Below, piece after piece: positions 42,120 to 50,331 of a stretch of 64,000 nt of DNA. Origin of the DNA: Xanthomonas bonasiae (GTDB lineage: Bacteria > Pseudomonadota > Gammaproteobacteria > Xanthomonadales > Xanthomonadaceae); assembly GCF_017163705.1 (NCBI RefSeq), contig NZ_JAFIWB010000001.1:496001-560000 (forward strand). The letters run 5' to 3'. The translations under genes and the position numbers were made by a program. The notes beneath the pieces were generated by a model that saw nothing but the letters and a program-made list of their open reading frames with translations, made no database searches and was not told where the DNA came from. The number at the start of each line of letters is the position of its first letter. Position 1 is the first letter of the stretch.

Positions 42120-43454
42120 TCAGGGCCGCAGCCTGCTGCCCGGCGACGGCAAGCGCAGCACATCGCCCTCGCTGTCGGCATAAAGCGCCACCTGCACGCC
42201 CTGCCCGTCGGCTGTCGCCTGTAGCGGCCGCTGCTCCCCGCGCAACTCGGGCGGTAGCGCTGCCAGGCGCTGCGGCAGCGGCTGCGTGCCGGGATGCGCA
42301 CGCAGCCACAGCAATGCCGAGGTCAGCCGCATCGCCGCAGCGGTATCCTGCAGCCTCCATTGCGGACCGCCGGCGACGGCGGACGGCGGCAAGCTCACCA
42401 TCGCGCATCCGAACTGATTGGCCAGGCAGGCGAACGGCGAGCCCACCGATGCGGTCATCTGCGCCGGCGCCAGGCGCCGGTCTTCGCGCAGGCTGGCGCG
42501 CACATCGGCCGCGCACAACCGGGTGTAGGCCGGTGCGACCAGCGCCTCGCTACGCGCGCGGTCGAACAAGAGCGTCAAGCCCATCGATTCGTACCAGCGC
42601 TGGCGCGGCGCAGCGCGCGTGCGGTCGAGTTCGTCCAGCGCCGCGAACAGCGCCTGCGCCTCGCCGTGCATCGGCCGGCATAGGCTGACCTCGTCGACCG
42701 ACAGCGGCGCGAAGGCCTGCGCGCACTGCGCCGGCAGCGCCTGCTGCGCGGGCAGCTCGGCGAGCATGGCGGCGAACAGGCGCGCATTGCCGCGCAACAT
42801 CGCCGCCCCGATCGTCGTCGTCAGCACGTTGTCGCCACCGCGCAGCAAGACCCGCGCCACACTGGCGTCGTTGCAGACTCCGGCCAGGGCCGGAGCGGTC
42901 CGGCCCTCGACGAAATCCAGAGCGCGGCGCATCTGCGGCGTCTGCAGCACCGAGAACGCAGGCAGCGCCCCTTCCTGGTGGGCCGGGAATGGCGTGCGAT
43001 AGCCCGATGCCGCCGTCGGCACCGGCATGCGCGCCAGTAAGGCGTCCTGCGTGGCCAGCGCCTGCGCATAGTCCCGCGGCCGCGCACGCACCTTGGCCAG
43101 GCAATCGTCGGCGTTCCAACTGCAACGCGGCACGCGCTCGGACGGCCAGTCCGGCGTGCGCGGATAATCACTGGCCGCACTGCGCAACGGCTGCCCGGCC
43201 AAGCCCTGGCGGAACCTGCGCAAGTCTTCGTCGAGCACCGCCTGCCGCTGTGCCGGCGGAATGGCGTAAGGCAGCAGCCACAGGTCGACGAACAGGTTCG
43301 GCCCCTGCAGCGGCGGCGGCGGTTGCCGCAGCTGCGCCAGCGCAGCGCGCTGCGCCGCTGGTACCGGCCACAACCTCGATGCCAGATACAGCGCCACGGC
43401 CAGCAGCAGCACCGCGCCGAGCCCTCCCCCGATCCACTTGCCGATCCTTGCCAC
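42120..43454 (-). CDS. membrane-anchored protein of unknown function
   Basis: 444 residues from a GTG at 43454 with GGGGAAG just upstream. One N-terminal helix (GGGLGAVLLLAVALYLASRL) precedes a large periplasmic part. The region has repeated Cys-containing segments (PRCSWNADDCLAKVRARP, CNDASVARVLLRGGDN, CRPMHGEAQALFAALDELD, CLANQFGCAM), with Arg- and Ala-rich helices. No known domain was recognised. It is convergent with the thioesterase gene and divergent from DUF502. Confidence 0.68.
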   Translation of the reverse strand: MARIGKWIGGGLGAVLLLAVALYLASRLWPVPAAQRAALAQLRQPPPPLQGPNLFVDLWLLPYAIPPAQRQAVLDEDLRRFRQGLAGQPLRSAASDYPRTPDWPSERVPRCSWNADDCLAKVRARPRDYAQALATQDALLARMPVPTAASGYRTPFPAHQEGALPAFSVLQTPQMRRALDFVEGRTAPALAGVCNDASVARVLLRGGDNVLTTTIGAAMLRGNARLFAAMLAELPAQQALPAQCAQAFAPLSVDEVSLCRPMHGEAQALFAALDELDRTRAAPRQRWYESMGLTLLFDRARSEALVAPAYTRLCAADVRASLREDRRLAPAQMTASVGSPFACLANQFGCAMVSLPPSAVAGGPQWRLQDTAAAMRLTSALLWLRAHPGTQPLPQRLAALPPELRGEQRPLQATADGQGVQVALYADSEGDVLRLPSPGSRLRP

Positions 43455-43541
43455 GCCGCTTCCCCAATCGCACCTGCACGGAGTGCGCCATCTTAGCCGT
43501 CGGGCGCAGCGGCAGGCGCAGCGCGCCGCTACACTAGGCGG

Positions 43542-44219
43542 ATGTCGCCCGATACCCCCGCTCCGCACCCCCGCCCGTCCCTGCAACGGCTGTTCTTCAC
43601 CGGCCTGCTGACCCTGCTGCCGATCTGGCTGACCTGGGTCGTGGTCAAGTTCGTGTTCGTGCTGCTGTCGGGCATCAGCAGCCCGTGGGTGGTGCCGCTG
43701 TCGGCACGCATCGCCGCCTCGTTCCCGCACGAGATGGGCTGGGCCACCGCGCTGTGGGTGCAGAACACCATCGCGCTGGTCGCCACCCTGGCGGTGATCC
43801 TGCTGGTCGGCATCCTCAGCCGGCGGGTGATCGGGCAACGCCTGCTGCGCTGGTTCGAGGCGGTCATGCGCCGCATCCCGCTGGCCAGCGTGGTCTACGA
43901 CAGCGCGCGCAAGCTGCTGGACATCCTGCAGACCCAGCCCGGCAGCACCCAGCGCGTGGTGCTGATCGACTTCCCGCACCGCGACATGAAGTCGGTGGGC
44001 CTGGTGACCCGGGTGATCAAGGAACAGGGCACCGGCCGCGAGCTGGCCGCGGTGTACGTGCCGACCACGCCGAACCCCACCTCCGGCTACCTGGAGATCG
44101 TGCCGGTGGAGCTGCTGACCCCCACCGACTGGAGCGTGGACCAGGCGATGAGCTTCATCATCTCCGGCGGCGCGGTGGCGCCGGACAGCGTGCCGTTCAC
44201 CCGCACCATGGACCGCTGA
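43542..44219 (+). CDS. DUF502 membrane protein
   Basis: 225 residues. Two membrane helices (FFTGLLTLLPIWLTWVVVKF and LWVQNTIALVATLAVILLVG), then RIPLASVVYDSARKLLDILQ and PTTPNPTSGYLEIVPVELLT, the fingerprints of DUF502. Function is unknown; homologues are widespread in Proteobacteria and plants (LIKE COV). The next gene starts 10 bases later, so the two are probably co-transcribed. Confidence 0.93.
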   Translation: MSPDTPAPHPRPSLQRLFFTGLLTLLPIWLTWVVVKFVFVLLSGISSPWVVPLSARIAASFPHEMGWATALWVQNTIALVATLAVILLVGILSRRVIGQRLLRWFEAVMRRIPLASVVYDSARKLLDILQTQPGSTQRVVLIDFPHRDMKSVGLVTRVIKEQGTGRELAAVYVPTTPNPTSGYLEIVPVELLTPTDWSVDQAMSFIISGGAVAPDSVPFTRTMDR

Positions 44220-44229
44220 GGGAAGACGC

Positions 44230-45003
44230 ATGCGCAACGGCACGCTCGACGATCGCGCCGTTCGCCTGTTCATCGGCCTGGCCGCGTTCTTCTGCGTCAA
44301 TGCCGCGCTCGCCGAATTCATCGGGGTCAAGATCTTCGCGCTGGAAGACACCCTGGGCATCGCGCCGCTGAACTGGGACCTGTTCGGCCAGACCGGCTCG
44401 ATGAACTTCACCGCGGGCACGCTGCTGTGGCCGCTGGTGTTCATCCTCACCGACACCATCAACGAGTTCTTCGGCCGCCGCGGGGTGCGCTTCATCTCCT
44501 GGCTGGCGGTGGCATTGATCGGCTACGGCTTCCTGTTCGCATTCGCCGCGATCGCGCTGGCGCCGGCCGGGTTCTGGGTCGGCGCGGCGCAACACCAGGG
44601 CGTGCCGGACTACCAGGCCGCGTTCGCGGCGGTGTTCGGCCAGGGCCTGTGGACCATCGCCGGCTCGCTGGTCGCGTTCCTGGCCGGGCAGCTGATCGAC
44701 GTGGCGGTGTTCCACCGCATCCGCAACGTCACCGGCGAAAAGCACGTGTGGCTGCGCGCCACCGGCTCCACCGCGGTGTCGCAGCTGATCGACAGCTTCG
44801 TGGTCATCTACATCGCCTTCGTGCTCGGCCCGCAGCACTGGTCGATCCCGCTGTTCCTGGCGGTGAGCACGCTCAACTACATCTGCAAGATGCTGCTGGC
44901 GGTGCTGCTGATCCCGCTGCTGTACCTGATGCGGCGGCTGATCACCGACTACCTGAGCCCCGAACGCGCCGAGCAGCTGCGCGAGGAAGCCGCGGCCGAC
45001 TGA
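44230..45003 (+). CDS. yhhQ: queuosine precursor transporter (YhhQ/VUT family)
   Basis: 257 residues with six or seven helices. Family stretches are AEFIGVKIFALEDTLG, NFTAGTLLWPLVFILTDTIN, NEFFGRRGVRFISWLAVALI and STAVSQLIDSFVVIYIAFVL. E. coli YhhQ takes up preQ0 and preQ1 for queuosine synthesis. Follows DUF502 by 10 bases. Confidence 0.92.
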   Translation: MRNGTLDDRAVRLFIGLAAFFCVNAALAEFIGVKIFALEDTLGIAPLNWDLFGQTGSMNFTAGTLLWPLVFILTDTINEFFGRRGVRFISWLAVALIGYGFLFAFAAIALAPAGFWVGAAQHQGVPDYQAAFAAVFGQGLWTIAGSLVAFLAGQLIDVAVFHRIRNVTGEKHVWLRATGSTAVSQLIDSFVVIYIAFVLGPQHWSIPLFLAVSTLNYICKMLLAVLLIPLLYLMRRLITDYLSPERAEQLREEAAAD

Positions 45004-45297
45004 GTGCGCGGATCGGCCGCGCCGGCGCGGCAACGAGCGGATCCGCGCGCCCGGATGCATCCCGTATTCGCACGGCCGTCGCACCGCTGGCGCGGCCGTC
45101 TTCTCGCCCATGCACGGCCGGCGCAAACGCCGAAGACAACCGCCCCGCCTGGGTCGCGCGCGCCATGCGCACCCGCCGCCCCGGCCGCACCTGCCCTCTG
45201 GCTTCCCGGGTTTTTCCTGACCGCGCGCGCGGCGGTGGGTGGCCTCCACGGTGCGGATCGGGCAAGCTCCCGTGCTCGCTTGTCGTTGGAGCCCGCA

Positions 45298-47169
45298 ATG
45301 CCGCCCAGCTTTCCCCGCCTGCTGTCGCTCGCCATCGCCGCCGTCCTGAGCCTGTCGCTGGCCGCACCGGCGGACGCGGCCAAGAAGAAGGCCGTCAAGA
45401 AACAGCAGACCGTGCAGACCCGCAGCAAGGCCAAGAAGGCGCGACCGGCACCGGCGCCGGTGGTGCGCAGCAAGGCCGAGCAGCTCAACCGCCTGTACGA
45501 CGACTACTGGGAAGCGTCACTGAAGCTCAATCCGCTGCAGGCCACGTTCCAGGGCGACAGCCGCTACAACGACCAGTTGCCCAACTTCCTGTCGCCGGCG
45601 TTCCGCCAGCAGTCGCACGACTTCACCGTGCTGTGGCTGGGCAAGGCCGAGGCGATCGGCAAAGAAGGGCTGAGCGGGCAGGACCTGCTCAGCTACGAGA
45701 TCTTCGTCAGCGATGCGCGCACTGCGCTGGAAGCGGAGAAATACCCGAGCTGGATGCAGCCGGTGAACCAGTTCTACAACGTCGGCAGCATCATGGTGAT
45801 GCTCGGCTCGGGCACCGGCGCGCAGCCGTTCCGCACGGTCAAGGACTACGACAACTGGTCGCGGCGCGCGCTCGGCATTCCCGCCCTGTTCGACCAGGCC
45901 ATCGCCAACATGCGCGACGGCATGAAGGCCGGCGTGGTGCAGCCGCGCGCCTTGATGGAAAAGGTGCTGCCGCAGCTGGACGCGATCATCAAGCCCACCG
46001 CCGAGGAGAGCCTGTTCTGGGGTCCGGTGCGCAACCTGCCGGCGGACATGCCCGAGGCCGACAAGCAGCGCATCACCGCCGACTACAAGCGCCTGATCGA
46101 ATACCGGATCATGCCGGCCTACCGCGCGCTGCGCGGCTTCATCGCCACCGAATACCTGCCGGCCACGCGCAGCACCGCCGGCGTCGGCGCGCTGCCCGGC
46201 GGCGCGGACTGGTACGCGTACAACGTGCGCCAGAGCACCACCACCGACCTGAGCCCGGCGCAGATCCACCAGATCGGCCTGGACGAGGTCGCGCGCATCC
46301 AGGCGCAGATCCAGGTGGTGATGAAGCAGGTGAAGTTCCGCGGCTCGATGCCGAAGTTCTTCAAGTTCATGCAGACCGACAAGCGCTTCACCTTCAAGAG
46401 CGAAGACGAACTGCTGAACTACTACCGCGGCCTGGAGACGCGGGTGGACGTGGCGGTGCCGCGCCTGTTCGCGCTGAAGCCGAAGGCGGCGTTCGAGATC
46501 CGCCCGGTGGAGCCGTACCGCGCGCAGTCGGCGGCCAGCGGCTCGTACATGCGGCCCAGCGAAGACGGCACGCGCCCCGGCATCTTCTACGTCAACACCT
46601 ACGACCTGCCCAGCCGCAAGACCTGGGACGCGGAAGACCTGTATCTGCACGAGGCCATCCCCGGCCACCACTTCCAGCTCGGCCTGCAGCAGGAGCTGAG
46701 CAACCTGCCCAAGTTCCGCCGCTTCGGCGGCGAGACCGCCTACATCGAAGGCTGGGGCCTGTACACCGAATCGCTGGGCAAGGAACTGGGCCTGTACCAG
46801 GATCCGTACAACTACTTCGGCTACCTGCAGAACGAATTGTGGCGGGCGATCCGCCTGGTGGTGGATACCGGCCTGCACAGCAAGGGCTGGACCCGCGAGC
46901 AGGTGATCGACTACATGCTCGAGAACTCGGCCACCAGCCGCACCGATGCCGAAGCCGAGGCCGAGCGCTACATGGCCATCCCCGGGCAGGCGCTGTCCTA
47001 CAAGATCGGCGAGATGAAGATCCTGCAGCTGCGCGAATACGCCCGCACCCAGCTCGGCGCCAAGTTCGACATCCGCGAGTTCCACGCCGAGATCCTGAAG
47101 GACGGATCGGTACCGCTGGACGTGCTGCAGGAGAAGATCGAACGCTGGGTGGCGAGCAAGAAGGGTTGA
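45298..47169 (+). CDS. secreted DUF885 metallopeptidase-like protein
   Basis: 623 residues. A signal peptide to APADAA (about 27) is followed by a Lys-rich linker. The DUF885 domain has the zinc-type motif HEAIPGHHFQ near residue 452, the distal acidic residues in TAYIEGWGLYTESLGKELGL, and YMLENSATSRTDAEAEAERY near the C-terminus. Xanthomonas and Stenotrophomonas carry several paralogues. It is likely a periplasmic peptidase or carboxypeptidase, but family activity is poorly defined. No operon partner. Confidence 0.88.
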   Translation: MPPSFPRLLSLAIAAVLSLSLAAPADAAKKKAVKKQQTVQTRSKAKKARPAPAPVVRSKAEQLNRLYDDYWEASLKLNPLQATFQGDSRYNDQLPNFLSPAFRQQSHDFTVLWLGKAEAIGKEGLSGQDLLSYEIFVSDARTALEAEKYPSWMQPVNQFYNVGSIMVMLGSGTGAQPFRTVKDYDNWSRRALGIPALFDQAIANMRDGMKAGVVQPRALMEKVLPQLDAIIKPTAEESLFWGPVRNLPADMPEADKQRITADYKRLIEYRIMPAYRALRGFIATEYLPATRSTAGVGALPGGADWYAYNVRQSTTTDLSPAQIHQIGLDEVARIQAQIQVVMKQVKFRGSMPKFFKFMQTDKRFTFKSEDELLNYYRGLETRVDVAVPRLFALKPKAAFEIRPVEPYRAQSAASGSYMRPSEDGTRPGIFYVNTYDLPSRKTWDAEDLYLHEAIPGHHFQLGLQQELSNLPKFRRFGGETAYIEGWGLYTESLGKELGLYQDPYNYFGYLQNELWRAIRLVVDTGLHSKGWTREQVIDYMLENSATSRTDAEAEAERYMAIPGQALSYKIGEMKILQLREYARTQLGAKFDIREFHAEILKDGSVPLDVLQEKIERWVASKKG

Positions 47170-47188
47170 GCGACGCGGCCCGGCTCGT

Positions 47189-47257
47189 ATGGGAGGGGCT
47201 TCGGCCCCGACCGGGCCTTGCCGATAAAAAGCGGTCGGGGCTGAAGCCCCTCCTACA
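47189..47257. repeat. facing pair of REP-like units
   Basis: Two inverse copies of a relative of the REP word (GGAGGGGCTTCGGCCCCGAC and GTCGGGGCTGAAGCCCC) separated by about 18 bases, containing AAAAA. A long hairpin is possible. It lies between the convergent DUF885 and methyltransferase genes and may terminate both. Confidence 0.85.
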
Positions 47258-47335
47258 GTGGACTCCCGGCGCGTCGGGGCAGCCTGCGTTGCTCCCCAGA
47301 GCCGGCGTCGGTACAGCGCCGACAGGTTCGCCGGA

Positions 47336-48289
47336 TCAACCACCGTGCAACGCGTTCGCGCGCAACCGCTGCGCCAGCTGCGCGATAGCGCGCGGCGTGG
47401 TGCGGCAACAGCCGCCGATCAGACGCGCGCCGGCAGCGCGCCAGGCATCGACACGGCCGGCCAGACCGCAGGCATCGCCGCCGTCGCCATCCCAGCGCTT
47501 GCCAGCGGCGTCGTAGCGCTCGCCGGAGTTCGGATACGCCACCAGCGGCAACCGGGTCAGCGTCGCCAGATGCTGCAGCGCCGGGGTGCACAGCGCCGGC
47601 GCGATGCAGTTGACGCCGAGCGCGACCACCTGCGGATGGCCATCGAGCAGCGCCGCCACCTCGCGCAGCGGCGTGCCGTCGCTGAGGTGCATGGCATCGC
47701 GCAGGGTGAACGAAAACCACGCCCTGCCCTGCGGAAACTCCCGCAGCAACGCCAGCAGCGCAGCGACCTCCGCCGCCGACGGCTGCGTCTCGCAGGCCAG
47801 CAGGTCCACGCCCGCGTCGACCAGCGCGGCGATGCGCGGGCGGTGGAAGTCCAGCATCTGCGCCTGCGGCAGCGCATAGTCGCCGCGGTATTCCGAACCG
47901 TCGGCCAGATAGGCGCCATACGGCCCCACCGAGCCGGCGACCAGCAGTGGGCCGGCCTCGGGATGCGCGGCCCGATGCGCGTCGCGCGCCTGCAGCGCCA
48001 GCTTTGCGCTCAGCACGATCAGCCGCCGCGACTGCACCGGATCGATGCCGCGCGCGGCGAACCCCAGCGGCGTAGCCTGATAGCTGGCGGTGATCGCGCA
48101 TTGCGCGCCGGCTTCGAAATAGTCCAGGTGCACCTGGCGGATCAGCTGCGGCTGCTCGAGCAGCACCTTGGCCGACCACAGCGCATCGCCGAGGTCGCAA
48201 CCGCGCGCCTCCAGCTCGGTGGCCAGTGCGCCGTCGAGCGCGATGCAGCGGTCGTCGGCCAGCAGCGCGGTCAACGGGTTGTGCGGCAT
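47336..48289 (-). CDS. mmuM: homocysteine S-methyltransferase
   Basis: 317 residues from the ATG at 48289. Family motifs are ALDGALATELEARGCDLGDA, ASYQATPLGFAARG and the zinc ligands in GVNCIAP and GGCCRTTP. It transfers a methyl group from S-methylmethionine (or SAM) to homocysteine. S-methylmethionine is abundant in plants, in keeping with a plant-associated host. No S-methylmethionine transporter (mmuP) is adjacent. Confidence 0.93.
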   Translation of the reverse strand: MPHNPLTALLADDRCIALDGALATELEARGCDLGDALWSAKVLLEQPQLIRQVHLDYFEAGAQCAITASYQATPLGFAARGIDPVQSRRLIVLSAKLALQARDAHRAAHPEAGPLLVAGSVGPYGAYLADGSEYRGDYALPQAQMLDFHRPRIAALVDAGVDLLACETQPSAAEVAALLALLREFPQGRAWFSFTLRDAMHLSDGTPLREVAALLDGHPQVVALGVNCIAPALCTPALQHLATLTRLPLVAYPNSGERYDAAGKRWDGDGGDACGLAGRVDAWRAAGARLIGGCCRTTPRAIAQLAQRLRANALHGG

Positions 48290-48514
48290 GCTCGCGTCCT
48301 CGCCGGCGAAACGTGATGCCGCCATTGTGTCAGGCGGTGGCCGCTGCGCGGAATGTGGGCGGTCGCGCGCACCGCCATTTGCGCACACGCAGCGGACGGC
48401 ACCGCCGCCGTATGCGAACGCATATCCCGCGCCACGCATCGCACAGACTCACACCTGACGCTGCGCTATGCTCGGCGCATGGCCGACCCTCTTCCTTCCT
48501 TGCCGGAGCAGCGC

Positions 48515-48880
48515 ATGACGTTCACCGCGTTGACGCCGATGCTGCGCAGCGCCGACCTTGCCGCGGCGCTGGCGTTCTACACCGACACGCTGGAGTTCCG
48601 TCTCGACAGCGGTGGCGCGGACGCCGGCTGGGCCTCGCTGCGACATGGGTCGCTGGCGCTGATGCTGGCCGCGCAGCAGGCCACCACCGAGACTGCCGTA
48701 GCCGGTTTTCCCGGCTCGCTGTACTTCCGCACCGACGACGTCGACGCCTGGTGGCAGCGGCTGCAGCCGCGCGCGCGCATCGCCTATCCGCTCGAGGATT
48801 TCGCCTACGGCATGCGCGAGTTCGCGATCCACGATGCGGACGGCCACCTGCTGCAGTTCGGCCAGGCGCTGTGCCGATGA
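48515..48880 (+). CDS. VOC-family protein
   Basis: 121 residues from the ATG at 48515, chosen since GGAG stands 6 bases before; an ATG at 48479 adds 12 residues. The fold is visible in TPMLRSADLAAALAFYTDTL, AGFPGSLYFRTDDVDAWWQR and EFAIHDADGHLLQFGQ. The family includes glyoxalases and bleomycin-resistance proteins; the substrate is unknown. ATGA overlap with the next VOC gene. Confidence 0.85.
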   Translation: MTFTALTPMLRSADLAAALAFYTDTLEFRLDSGGADAGWASLRHGSLALMLAAQQATTETAVAGFPGSLYFRTDDVDAWWQRLQPRARIAYPLEDFAYGMREFAIHDADGHLLQFGQALCR

Positions 48881-49272
48881 GCCTGACCCTGCGCGGCGTG
48901 CACCACGTGGCGATCATCGCCTCCGACTACGCCCGCTCGAAGGATTTCTACTGCCGCATCCTCGGCCTGCGCGTGATCGCCGAGGTCTACCGCGACGCGC
49001 GCGACTCCTGGAAGCTGGACCTGGCCCTGCCCGACGGCACCCAGATCGAACTGTTCTCGTTCCCCGCGCCACCGCCGCGGCCCAGCCGTCCGGAAGCCTG
49101 CGGCCTGCGCCACCTGGCGCTGCGCGTGGCCGACCTGGACGCCGCCGTCGCCCATCTGCAGGCGCACGGCGTGGTGACCGAGCCGATCCGCATCGACGAA
49201 TACACCGGGCGCCGCTTCACCTTCTTCGCCGACCCGGACGACCTGCCGCTGGAGCTGTACGAGACCGGCTGA
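48877..49272 (+). CDS. VOC-family protein, YaeR/GloA2 type
   Basis: 131 residues. Start GVHHVAIIASDYARSKDFYC, metal-binding pattern IELFSFP, GLRHLALRVADLDAAVAHLQ, and FFADPDDLPLELYE at the end match the YaeR/glyoxalase I-like group. Metal ligands at His, Glu, His, Glu positions look intact. Substrate unproven. Translationally coupled to the preceding VOC gene. Confidence 0.9.
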   Translation: MSLTLRGVHHVAIIASDYARSKDFYCRILGLRVIAEVYRDARDSWKLDLALPDGTQIELFSFPAPPPRPSRPEACGLRHLALRVADLDAAVAHLQAHGVVTEPIRIDEYTGRRFTFFADPDDLPLELYETG

Positions 49273-49424
49273 GCGGCGCCATGCCCGGGCGGTCCGGCCC
49301 TGTCGCACATCCACCCGCAGGCGCGCTCGCCGGCACGCAGCGTCGCCGATGGCAATGACTTCCGGCGCATGCGGCAGCGCACGATCGCACCAACAATCGG
49401 ATATCGACCAGGGGAAGGTACGCC

Positions 49425-50318
49425 ATGCTGCAGATCCGCGAGCTGTCCAAGACCTACGCCAATGGCGTCCATGCGCTCAAGGGCGTGACCCTGGACATCC
49501 CGCGCGGCATGTTCGGCCTGCTCGGCCCCAACGGCGCCGGCAAGTCCTCGTTGATGCGCACCCTGGCCACGCTGCAGGAAGCAGATTCCGGCAGCGCCAC
49601 GCTCACCACCGCCGATGGCCAGACGATCGATGTGCTGCGCGACAAGGACGCGCTGCGGCGCAAGCTCGGCTACCTGCCGCAGGATTTCGGCGTCTATCCC
49701 AAGGTCAGCGCGCTGGACCTGCTCGACCATTTCGCAGTGCTGAAAGGACTCACCGAGCGCCGCCAGCGCAAGGAGCTGGTCGAGGGACTGCTGCAGCAGG
49801 TCAACCTGTGGGACGCGCGCAAGCGCAAGCTGGGCACCTATTCCGGCGGCATGCGCCAGCGCTTCGGCATCGCCCAGGCGCTGCTCGGCAATCCGCAGTT
49901 GGTCATCGTCGACGAACCCACCGCCGGCCTGGATCCGGAGGAACGCAACCGCTTCCTCAACCTGCTGGCCGAAATCGGCGAGAACGTGGTGGTGATCCTG
50001 TCCACCCACATCGTCGAAGACGTCACCGACCTGTGCCCGGCGATGGCGATCATGAACAAGGGCCAGGTCCTGCTGACCGGCCGCCCCACCGACGCCATCG
50101 CCACGCTCAGCCAGCAGGTCTGGCGCAAGCAGGTGCCCAAGAGCGCGCTGGCGGAGTACGAAGCGCGCTTCACCGTGCTGTCGACCCGGCTGGTGGCCGG
50201 CAGCCCGGTGATCCATGTGTTCAGCGCCGAGTGCCCGGAAGCGGGCTTCGAACCGGTCTCGCCCGACCTCGAGGACGTGTATTTCCAGCGCCTGCGCCAG
50301 CAGGCGCGGGCCGCCTGA
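49425..50318 (+). CDS. ABC transporter ATP-binding protein
   Basis: 297 residues. Walker A GPNGAGKS at 34-41, Q-loop LPQDFGVYP, signature SGGMR at 140-144, Walker B QLVIVDEPTAGLDPEE, and the switch His in STHIVED. The C-terminal 80 residues form an accessory domain, as in multidrug or lantibiotic-type exporters. GGGGAAGG precedes the ATG. The permease fused to a peptidase starts 13 bases downstream. Confidence 0.96.
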   Translation: MLQIRELSKTYANGVHALKGVTLDIPRGMFGLLGPNGAGKSSLMRTLATLQEADSGSATLTTADGQTIDVLRDKDALRRKLGYLPQDFGVYPKVSALDLLDHFAVLKGLTERRQRKELVEGLLQQVNLWDARKRKLGTYSGGMRQRFGIAQALLGNPQLVIVDEPTAGLDPEERNRFLNLLAEIGENVVVILSTHIVEDVTDLCPAMAIMNKGQVLLTGRPTDAIATLSQQVWRKQVPKSALAEYEARFTVLSTRLVAGSPVIHVFSAECPEAGFEPVSPDLEDVYFQRLRQQARAA

Positions 50319-50331
50319 CGGAGCGACGACC

